A stretch of 64,000 nucleotides of DNA from Sipunculus nudus (lineage: Eukaryota > Annelida > Sipuncula > Golfingiida > Sipunculidae), in contig CM049312.1 of assembly GCA_026874595.1 (NCBI GenBank), positions 68,292,929 through 68,356,928 on the forward strand, read 5' to 3'. Shown here piece by piece: positions 54,331-64,000 of this stretch; the stretch's first letter is position 1; the number at the start of each line of letters is the position of its first letter. Both the position numbers and the translations under genes were made by a program. The notes below the pieces were generated by a model. The model made no database searches. It had not been told where the DNA came from and saw nothing but the letters and a program-made list of their open reading frames with translations.

Positions 54331-56161
54331 TTATAAATTGTGGATGCAGTTTTACTCTACCCCTCTACAGATTTTCAACAAAACCTGTATTATACATTTT
54401 GCGTTCATTTGCTGAAAGAAAATGCAACTAACCAAAGCTAAAGTGGTTTCTTTGCAAAATGCTTTCCTCGAAATATATCAACCTATTTCTTTTTATCTAG
54501 GAGAGTTGTCAGACCCTCTTGTTCCATGACAATTTGCAGTACTTAAACCAAAGATTTTATGTTGGAATATATTTTTCTGGGCCTATCTTTTTCAAATTCG
54601 CAGCTATACGTTTCGCGTACAAAAGACTTCAACGACATATGCATGTGTATACAAATAACGCATGTGTCTGTTAACGTGCCTTAGACTATGCCCTAAACTG
54701 ACTACACTGAGCTTCAACTAATACAAAGCATCTTTCATATAATTTCACGGTATTATGCTTCCTTTACGTTATATACGTTATATCGTTATATCTATGATAT
54801 TTTCCAAGCAATGAAGCTGTCGGACCTTTGTTGTTTATCGGGAAAAAAAAATTCTCAGTTAAAAATTCGTACACCCTGTATATATGCCTCTGGTTACTTT
54901 CCAAAATTTATTTTTTGGTGTGATTTCTGAAATAGAATAATTTTTCTTTCTATGTTGATATTTGGGGGGGGGGGGGTTCCTGGAGAATTCTAGCAGAAGT
55001 AATCTTTATGTCATATAAGTAAAACATGTGACAAAATTTCCTGCAAAAACCTTTGGATAAAATATGCGTCTTTAAGTTCCTATCGGCTCATTACAAAAAA
55101 AAAACAAATATGCATCAGATAGAGCCGTGGATTTTCCATGGGAGCAGCTAGTGCATGATTAATATATTGGAAGTTAAGTCATTATTTAAGACAGTTAACA
55201 AGGTTCCCACAAGCCCCTTTTATCAGACCAGATAACTGACATATTCCCCTTTTGATCAAGGTCGTTTCTCACCCCGTTCGCTCAGAAATGAAGAAAACAA
55301 ATGCTAGGATCCAGATCATTCCCATGTTTATTCAGTCAGATACTGATACTTGCATAGTCATTTAGAGTTATTTTGGTCGATGTGCGATATTGAAAAAAAA
55401 TGATACAATGCTCGGGTAACATTCAGCATTAAATGAACGAGAACCATAGGGAAAAGCTGTTATATTTATGTAAATAATATGCATGCATTTTTGTTATTAT
55501 TGTTTCCAGCCAATATAAGCCATTTTAGTGTACGTATAACCGTGAAACGATGTCAGCAGCCAGCGACCGCTCATAACTACCTCATATTATAATCATGCTA
55601 CAAATGTTATTCTCGTAAACACCTATGGATAAATGTCATAAAATCCTTGAGCCAAAACTGAACTTTTAAGCGAGTCTGATTGGTTTGCAATTTGAAGTTA
55701 AAACGCGAGGCCAAATCAGTGTCAGACAGCTGCAGAAACCGGGTGCTTCAACCACTGACAAACATGTTCCCGCATGAACATATCAAGGGTCACAGAGGTC
55801 ACGGGAATGACTGAGGCTGACACCTGCGAAAATTCATGACAGAATTCCTATTTCCATTAAGACACGTGAGAAATTACGTATACAATTGTGACCGGGAAAG
55901 TTCAGCGCAGGAAAAAAAAAACATATAGATCTCAGTCTAGGCCAAATGGAATCAGGGATTTTATGGTTGTGGCAGCGAGTAGGTCTGTTTACATTACATC
56001 AAGAAGAATTCCCAATATGTCTTAATAATCAAATTTTCATAATTATTATTAAGACTTTTGGCTGGGGTTCGATTTTGTACGATTATGTCACCTCTCTCCC
56101 TTCTCAAATGACAGACGTTTTGAGTTATTTAAAGACACTCGCGGGAAGAGCATAACTTTCT

Positions 56162-56214
<53 letters not shown>

Positions 56215-57782
56215 ACAAAATTTCCTGCCCACTCACAAGACCCAATATGATACAGTTATAAAAAGAAGCAAACAGTACGTCAAGCCATTACACTTTAAGT
56301 TCGGCACACAAAAAACAATTATCCGGTTGAGCTGTCATGCTAGTGAGCGCAAGAAAACAGTTGCTCACCGGATGTAAACAATGATATCTATATATCTCAA
56401 TAGCTGAATTGATACTTTCAATTTTCCAAGATGTTTTTAGAGATAAAATAATTCATGTGTGCCCAACGTCTGTCAAAAGATATGAGGAAAATCATATCAA
56501 TTTTCATCTGATCAAATAAGCGCTCAGCTTCACTAAAACACGCTATTTTGTCATATCTGAAAACACTATGGGTGAACCCCCATCCATCACGTACTCAATA
56601 GCTGTCCTTGTACATGCCTGACGTGATATTGAATAAATTTAATTTATCCAAAGGGTAATTACCTTGTCAAAATATTCGTTAAGTTTGTTTCATATTATTG
56701 TACATATAAATATAATTGCATTAGGCTTAGGCAACATTTTGTCCGTTAAACAGTTGCCTCATCTTAACGGCTCAGCCGGCTAGCCAGCCACAACCTTGTC
56801 AACTCAGCCATCATCATTAATTTTAAACCTGAGCCGGCTCAGCCGGCTAGCCAGCCATATTTTCTTCAAGCAAGCCGATTTACAGGTTAACGGCTGGCTC
56901 CCAGGTCTGGTTCAAACCTACCCTGGAAGATAACCACTATCCAACAGCCTACCTTATATGCATCTTAAACGATGCCAAAATATGTCGGTTTTAATGGATG
57001 TTGTATTTTCATGGCTGCTGTATACAGATTTTTTTCAAACCCAATAGGACATCAAAGGAAATATGTAGAAATACCCACGCATTCTATTGTTTCGCTGGTG
57101 TACCAGCTGATAACAGGAATTGTTGGTTTATTATCTTTCAGCTCACAGTATGATCAAATCTCTATTGTCGTTAATGTCGAATAATCAAAACATCTGTTCT
57201 TATTCACAACCATATCATTTAAATCTTTTTTTTTATTTTCAATTGTTCCAAAGATTGAAAACCTTCTTTAATGAACAATAAAAAATAATTATTCTTCTGC
57301 AATAGATTAAACGATATTGTTCTGATAATCACAACAGTCAAACAAATGATTAATCATTTAATATCCTGGCTGTGTCCTCTCGTCTACTAACAATGAAACT
57401 CTCACTCACATTTGAAATATACACAGAATATATTTGCTGTGGCTGCATAACACATTACTTTTTAGCATTTTTTTTACTCATCATTACATTATTGTTTTTT
57501 GGACAGCTTCTATTCTAAAGATGGAATTACCAAAAAAAATAAGAAAACACAGTTTGGATTACTTACATTATAACCTACACCCCCATTTTCATGTAAAACA
57601 ATATCTTATTTAATAAGGTATTTTCAGTAACTTTGTAATTTTATTCATCAAATAACAAACAGAACCTACCACATTGGAAATATAATTTTCGGTAAATGAA
57701 CCATACAATAACATCAATTATTTCCCTGTACTTTGAAAGAAACTCGGAAAGCTTTGTAATAGGATCAGATATTTTTAAAGAT
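54331..57782. other. No gene recognised
   Basis: AT-rich spacer. A poly-G run lies at 54964-54976 followed by TTCC, an (AT)n run at 56166-56212, and AGCCGGCTCAGCCGGCTAGCC words at 56765-56870 (reverse-oriented relative of the repeat at 43468). Confidence 0.55.
56760..56925 (-). repeat. GGCT/GCCGG-rich interspersed repeat
   Basis: Two copies of GGCTCAGCCGGCTAGCCAGCC lie about 75 bases apart, followed by GGCTGGCTCCCAGGTCTGG. The reverse complement shares GAACCAGACCTGGGAGCC with 43468-43490. Confidence 0.5.
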
Positions 57783-57783
57783 T

Positions 57784-58160
57784 TTCTTGGTTGAGGTAAC
57801 CGCCTCCATTTTTTATGACCCTTTATCCAATTTTTAGTCTATGTGTGTACATCCGCAGTGTATGATTTTGGTTTGTGACTACCTAACAGGGCGGTGGCAC
57901 TCTCTTCCTATCAATTATTCTTGCATCCTGGTGTCACCCAGGCCCAGTGTAAGCATCCCTGATTGATAACACAAAGGAACCCTCAAAATACGCACTCATT
58001 TGTGAGTGATACACGACTGCTGGGCATAGCCTTCCCAATAAGTATGCAGAGCGCTCACCCTGGCTGGGGGACCGTAATAATTTCATCGCCTCGGCTGAGG
58101 TTTGAAATTAGACTTTCCGGCTTCGAGTAATATGCTCTACCCCTGAGCCACAGAAGCCGG
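57784..58160 (-). mobile_element. tRNA-derived SINE, family A, copy 2
   Basis: On the minus strand the head reads CCGGCTTCTGTGGCTCAGGG and GTAGAGCATATTACTCGAAG. The body has GGGCCTGGGTGACACCAGGA, and the tail has AAAAAATGGAGGCGGTTACC. It matches 7840-8264 throughout. Confidence 0.88.
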
Positions 58161-58164
58161 ATAA

Positions 58165-59650
58165 GATATCCTGTAATCAGCAGGGCCTCTTTCTTGTCAT
58201 CGTTGTCACACTACTGGGGTGTTAGATTCAGTTCAAGAACAGCATTTAATTATGCAGGTACATTACACTAAATCAGTAAGGAAACTAAACAAAACATTTA
58301 AAGTAAAGACACAAAACAGTATCTGCATCTTCCCACACACAATGCATGCCGGGATTGATGTCTTTATTGCAAAATAACCTCAAAGAAACGCTACGTATTA
58401 TATATCCGACACAAGGGCCTCAAAGGCGTTTAGCACAAAGCTCGTCTGGTCTTCTAAAACAAAGAAAAATGGGGGCATTTCGCGGTGTTACACTGAAGTA
58501 GTGACTTGTTTTAACCTTCTCTTAACATCTCAGCGCTCGTTATTATACACCTATTGGTATCATGTATGGCATATATCAGTTCATTTAAATGGAAGGCGAC
58601 TAATCTAAATAAGTAATTTTTTTCATGGGAGCTTGATATATGCATCAATATTCTTAGCATGTTTGTTAAACATTGACAGTCGAAGATTTTCCTAATCAAA
58701 TGATATTTGGTAAAGAGTCCCAAGATTTTAAGCAAAGGTTAATCTTTGCAATAAAACTGTGATGGCCAAGTACATAATCTTAGTTACTTTATATATGTTG
58801 CAAATGATTTCAGGAGACAGAAGGGTGTGGTATACCATAGAGGGTCCCTTGGTAGATGCATCTATGCATCTAGCATAGACCAAGGTGGGTTCAGAAACCT
58901 TATCTTTTAAATATTTAATCACCTATAACATCTTGCACATTTTATTTACCAATTGATTAGATATATTATCTCATATAACTTGTTTAATTTGTTAAACTGA
59001 ACTACAAGGGTGCAGAAATGCAGGATATATCATTAGTTTATTCGTAACATCATAACAAATAATTATGAGTTATATTAAGTAAGACACTACTGGTAATTTT
59101 GGTACATACACCGACATGTTTTTCTGGATATTATATTTTTCCGTGTATATATGCGCGGGATATCATACATAAAAAATGTCATTTAATATCTTTATTAATC
59201 ATAAATCATAATTAATCGATTAATCATAAAAGTATCATATAGTTATAACATACAGGCATGCTCTTTGTTTATACAAGTCAACATTACAAAAAAAAACTCA
59301 AAAGTTTTCAAGTTTGATTGATCGGAACTATAAAAACAAATGACTCATGTAACACAGATGAGTACACATTGTATTTGTTATGAATAATGTATTAAAAATC
59401 ATTTTGTTTTGTGATTATTCTGTCAAATGACATAACGTTTCTGAAAGAAAGAGATAACTATATAACTTATTATATTGGATGGAAGAGGTGTCAAACAAGG
59501 TAGTCATCCGGCGAAAATAAATCAAAGGTAATCAAGACTAAAGAGTCTTTCTATAATGGTTCCAAATGACAACATCTGAAAATCAGTAAAGGTTTGTATT
59601 CATATACTAACGCATGTGCACAGATATTTTTGCCAAGTAAAATACTACGC
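58165..59650. other. No gene recognised
   Basis: AT-rich sequence. It may include the 3' UTR of the small minus-strand gene; TTTATT (AATAAA on the minus strand) occurs near 59191. Confidence 0.4.
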
Positions 59651-59655
59651 CTTTA

Positions 59656-59762
59656 TCATGGAGCTCTAGGTGCGACGTTCAGAATGGTGGTCCTCATAGG
59701 AACACTGTTGCCTTGTCGGATATACGGTGTCGGCGCCTCATCCCCTTCCAGTCCCTTTGATC
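59656..59762 (-). CDS. Second exon of a very small protein gene
   Basis: The acceptor TGTTTTAG opens a 107-base exon entered in phase 1. It reads 34 codons (GLEGDEAPTPYIRQGNSVPM, then RTTILNVAPRAP) to TGA. The GC content is clearly above its surroundings. The phase matches the donor at 61193, giving Gly at the junction. No known domain was recognised. Confidence 0.5.
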
Positions 59763-61193
59763 CTAAAACATGAGTAAAGTACCATGTACATTAGCACATT
59801 TTGACCATTCACAGGTACATTAGTTTTTTTTATAAATATTGGAATATTTCTCTTGTATTAAACAGTCAAATTTCATATAAAGAATAAAATGACATGTTGA
59901 TTTTTAATTATCGATTAAAAAAACTTGTTATATTAAAATTCTTAATTATTCAGTTAACAAGCCAACTGGATTAAAATACTAAACTTGACATTGTAATCTT
60001 GATGCACATCGTAATATCAAGTGTAAACGAGATATAAATTTAAAATTTAAACAAAAAAAAGTTTCAGTTCTATTGATCACTTACAACGGCACTGTAACAT
60101 ATGAATATATATAACATACCTTTACAGGCATAATTAACTTAAAGGTATTTTCTGACTATATAGCAGAGATCACCTAATAGAGCAGTTGGATGTCTACTCG
60201 AGCAGCACTTCTTGCCGTCACACAACTTTGTAACTCTGTCAAAGCATGAAGGGCTGAATAGTCAGTACTTTGACCCCCCCCCCCCCTCCTCGAAAAAAAA
60301 TTCTTCCAATTCCGTCCATAAAAAAGCAGCTTTTAATATGGAGGACGTAGGTGAATGGGCACAAAAGACTGACATCTTCAAGATCACAAAACATAAAGGC
60401 TTTATCTGTTATTAAAATGAAATATACAACTAAAAAGTACAGGATAAATGACAACACTTCAACAGATAAAGAATTGATTAAGAAATCCATGCAACAAAAC
60501 AGAAAGTTTGAATGTGTAATGGAATCATCGGACACTCGTTATCAGGAAAGAAAACAAAGTTTAATTTGGCAAACAACCAGCTTCTAAATTAATTGCAGAA
60601 AACCAGAGCAGAACAAAGGTCTTCTTCGAAAACATATGAAGGCAGAACTTGGTGAAAGCCCGAGGTACAGGAGCTCAAATTTCAAATATTAAGTACAGAT
60701 TAAGAGTATAAACGAACATATGTCTCAACTGGAAGATAAGGTTAAACAAAGTTCAAAACGAAAATAAAATGAATATATTGCAGAGCAACAGTGTGATATT
60801 TGATGAAGGCCAGTTTACAGTGAAAGTTGCGCAGTTAAACCAGCTAATGCGTGTAACAAGCACGGTATTGATTCATTCGCCTTTGTTTTACGGACCTAGG
60901 GTAAAGCAAACGCCCAACGCGATGCCGAACTCATTCGTGTGGATACCTGTCCTGTCTGACATAAATGCCACTTTTGAAAAAGCTTGGTTTCCACATAAAG
61001 GAAGGAAGGCCGAGTCCATGCTAGTCCGAAAGATACTCAGAGCAGATATTAATTCTAAAGGGGAATATTTGGGGATGGGAACAAGACGTTGTGTGTACTT
61101 AGATTTTTCTGAACAAATAAAAAGCTTTGTGCTTTCTGATTTTTTATTTTTTAATTCTTGAAATTATTGAAATTTGATTTAAGAAAGACTTAC
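59763..61193. other. Intron of the small minus-strand gene
   Basis: It contains a poly-C run at 60273-60284 and a plus-strand open frame of 130 codons (60769-61161) without a recognisable domain. No other exon could be supported. Confidence 0.4.
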
Positions 61194-61347
61194 CAAAGCG
61201 CATTATAACTAGGAAGGAAGCCGTTAAAACAAGTAAACTCAACAGCATATTGTTATAACCTATAAATCTATAACCTACAATAAAAACATATAAACTATGT
61301 TTTTTTTCACGTTTTCTTCTCTGCCTGGATTTCCAATGAGTGATCAT
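61194..61347 (-). CDS. First exon of a very small membrane or secreted protein gene
   Basis: On the minus strand the frame from ATG 61347 reads a basic start (RQRRKREKK), then from an inner ATG (61248) a hydrophobic run MLLSLLVLTASFLVIMRF and a strong donor G|GTAAGT at 61193. Joined to 59656-59762 this gives 53 residues from the inner ATG or 86 from the outer one. With the inner start the hydrophobic run looks like a signal peptide or anchor; with the outer start it is a single-pass segment after a basic tail. An acceptor-like TTTATAG near 61261 leaves the 5' border open. The same phase-1 donor could instead feed the exon at 42511-42858. Confidence 0.45.
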
Positions 61348-61919
61348 AGCGGTATGGCGAATGCCGAGAAAACGACCTAATTTTATATGAAGTTAGGGAA
61401 AATTGATGCAAACAACTAACATAACGACGCCGAGTTGTTGCTTTTCTTTATGTTGTTTTTCTTTATGTGACGTAACCGTAAAATTTCCTGAATACACGTT
61501 ATGATGAGACCAACAGGTGTCACCGTTGTCAGCAGCCGAAGTTCAGCTCTTATATTTTATAATACTCTATATAAATGTAACTAAATGGGGGCGGTGGGTG
61601 GTGGAAAGAACACTTTCAGGAGAAACCGCCTTCTGTTTTGCTGAATACGACACTTTTTAGCCGAGATATCATAATAAATTTATTGTTGATTTAAGTGTCT
61701 GGTTTTCTCAAACTTAAAAATGATCTCCTCTGACTCTGAAATAATGTATCGAACTTATCGAAGGGAGAGAGCAAGGGTGCAATTTTCGTACAGTCATATA
61801 GCACGGGCTACATACATGTAATTAATGACAGTGATGTACTGAGCACTGCATGTTATTTTTCACCACTCCATATCGCCAAACAGAAGGGACCTCCCACCTG
61901 CAAAATCGAACACCGCTTA

Positions 61920-61927
61920 TGACGTCA
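61920..61927. promoter_or_regulatory. CRE-like palindrome TGACGTCA
   Basis: A perfect TGACGTCA is followed by CGCGCGTGCG, a local CpG-rich patch about 570 bases upstream of the small minus-strand gene. CREB/ATF factors bind this octamer. Promoter function is inferred from position only. Confidence 0.35.
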
Positions 61928-61929
61928 CG

Positions 61930-62613
61930 CGCGTGCGAGGCAGAATATTGTCAGATGAACAGGCACAAAATGTCGTAAACTCCTGCAGAGTTTCTCCTGG
62001 ATTTTGATTTTTGTTCATTACAGGCTATTCAGCCATTTTCCGGTAAGAAAATTAGGTCGCGTTCTAATTTAATCCCTTACCAAAATATTTGTTCTGTTTT
62101 TACTCTGATTAAAAATATCACTAGGAAACATAGTGGAACGGACTTTAGTTCTTACGAAGGTGTTAAATTAATATTGGCTTACGTACTCTGTGAAGCGTGT
62201 TTTTTAGAGAACTTTCAGTTGTGTATTATTCGTGAAGGTTATATCTATGGCAACAACATGACATTGAACTAACGCCTTCATAAAATACAGCAACTAAACA
62301 CAATGGTGGCAACAAAACTGTGGTTCTTCTACAGGAGAAATCCGTACCTAACACAGATTGTACCCACAGGAGATGTTTTCTATTAGTGTGTAAATTTAAA
62401 TGGTACCTGATTTAATTTTTATCACCACCCTCACGTTATTGCTGATATGAGAGAAAAACGCATCCATATTCAGCATAAACGTTTCAGTCAGTTCAGCCTG
62501 GGTTGAAAATTTAACCTTTGTTTGATATACTTTTTTCAAAATGTCTGGAGAATAAGGCTGGCATATTTAATCCTTAAATCTAGTATCTGTAAATAAAGCA
62601 AATACACCATCTT

Positions 62614-62695
<82 letters not shown>

Positions 62696-64000
62696 ACCCG
62701 GATCAATATATTTCTGGTCAACGTATTTGTATTATATTGTTTCGTACCCTATTTTGCATTTGAATGATTTTCGAAAATCATATCCCGGATAAGAAATTCA
62801 ATCAGTTCCAGGGCTTGGAAGGGGTTAACCACATAGCCATTATCACCAGAATCATTATATTCTAATCTGATACATTTATTTGAGTTTTTTTTTAACAGAG
62901 ATGTATTACAGGGTAAAATTAAAGATGACCCATTTTTTTCATGACGCTCACTTGAATTTGTCAGAAAGAGGATGAATGTATTTATTAGTGATATTATGAT
63001 CTGGTTCTTCGGGTGCTTCTAGTGTAATTAAAATCATGTTTCCCCAAAGTTCTTAGAAAATAGGCAAGAGCGACCTTATTTGCCGAGGATCTGAATGGAT
63101 TTACAGTAATATGTTTCTAGGTCTAACGGGGTTTTTTTTTGCACCCTGTTTACGCCCGAACAGCTTACTTTGCAGGTTGCAAAAATAAAGAAAAAATGCA
63201 TAGAAAATAGAACAAAAATACAGCCAGAGCCAGCAGTCTCCAGGAACTGGTGAAGCACTCCATGATCAATATGCAGGGAAAGAACCATGTCCATCAGTCC
63301 ATTAGTTGTTCAGATACTGGAGCTTTTGTATCAATTTTTTTATAGGGGGGGGGGAGTACCTAGGAGCCGTATAGCTCAGAGGATTAGATCACAAGGAACA
63401 ATTTCATTTTTAGGCTATTTTATATGGACCTCTATGGGTGTTCAGTTAAAAGTATGTAGGTTTCTAGTGAACGGTTTAGCTCAGACGACTTTTAGTCAGC
63501 TGAGCTATAAAAAAACTTTGTATTCTATCAATGATAATGATTTAGCGCAACTGGAGGAAACAAAGTTCCTTTGTGGAAGAACGGTGTCCTTATACTTTGT
63601 ACTTGGAAGTAATAAACATGCAAGGCATGATGTAATTGGATCCATTTTTATCTTTTTTTAACTTATTAACTTCAGTTTTAATTGAACTTATTTGAGTTGT
63701 GGAGTTATTCCGACTCGGTAAACGTCTCTGATATTTTTACCGTCTTTAGTCTTTGCCCTGTAAAAAAGTTTGATTATTTGCCATGCACCATAATCAGTTA
63801 TAATCGTTGTGACAAAAATAAATGCCCACAAAAATCGATAAAACAATGTATTTGCTTTACTAAGATTAGAATATACTGATCTTATGCTCAGTATCATGGC
63901 CATGAAAATTTGTCGTTATTCTTAGTACGTCACAAAGCAAGTTTTTACTAAAACATTTTTTGTGTGCCGACAAAATTAATGAAATGGGATTTGAACTTAT
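61930..64000. other. No gene recognised; one long (AT)n tract
   Basis: An AT run lies at 62621-62692 and poly-G at 63345-63354. Short ORFs only. A tRNA D-arm-like TAGCTCAGAGGATTAGATC at 63371 has no matching T-arm at the proper distance. Confidence 0.5.

Noticed and set aside
60769-61161. 130-codon plus-strand frame
   Set aside because: No domain, AT-rich codon use, ends in a Phe-rich AT stretch, and lies in the probable intron of a minus-strand gene.
63360-63420. tRNA-like D arm (TAGCTCAGAGGATTAGATC)
   Set aside because: No B-box or T-arm at the right distance.

Overview
The window looks like nuclear DNA of a metazoan, most likely a mollusc and probably a bivalve. The reasons are long AT-rich introns with canonical GT-AG junctions, very many (AT)n, (CT)n and poly-G tracts, tRNA-derived SINEs, Ty3/gypsy retroelements, and lectin-type exons bounded by phase-1 introns. 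The taxon is an inference from style; no diagnostic marker gene is present.

Left part (1-27.6 kb): apart from repeats, the only well supported gene is a plus-strand gamma-glutamyltransferase (GGT, glutathione hydrolase). Eleven coding exons from 10146 to 27180 join with matching phases at all ten introns and give about 626 residues: a transmembrane anchor, a Thr/Pro-rich stalk, and a complete catalytic domain with the nucleophile Thr and all substrate-pocket motifs. The N-terminal cytosolic exon is not securely found; 5138-5350 is a weak candidate. The introns hold SINEs, (AT)n-flanked foldback elements and a 220-bp tandem repeat carrying a palindromic nuclear-receptor-type site. A poly(A) signal lies at 27528.

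Middle part (28.4-42.9 kb): minus-strand exons of one or more secreted, lectin-like genes run towards GGT. They are a signal-peptide-like exon without ATG (36935-37001), a SUEL/rhamnose-binding lectin exon with an in-frame TGA (35819-36106), a Cys-rich PAN/apple-like terminal exon (28699-28937), a decayed duplicate of that exon (41425-41583), and an exon for an unnamed domain (42511-42858). Between the SUEL and PAN-like exons sits a minus-strand Ty3/gypsy element (29281-34405) with SCAN-like Gag and integrase before reverse transcriptase, the signature of the Gmr1 lineage. It is broken: RNase H and most of the 3' LTR are deleted.

Right part (44.6-54.3 kb): a repeat-rich element holding six copies of a 146-bp unit (44634-45756) precedes a second, plus-strand gypsy element (46398-54326) with both LTRs and a 4-bp target duplication. 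Its Gag is open for 290 residues. Protease, RT, RNase H and integrase are decayed and the integrase core is missing. A 242-residue ORF downstream of pol is intact and encodes two C2H2-like fingers plus a coiled coil.

Far right (54.3-64 kb): mostly repeats and unassigned AT-rich DNA, plus a two-exon minus-strand candidate gene (61347-59656) for a very small membrane or secreted protein. The host genes do not form an operon or pathway; the window is a eukaryotic locus heavily remodelled by transposons.
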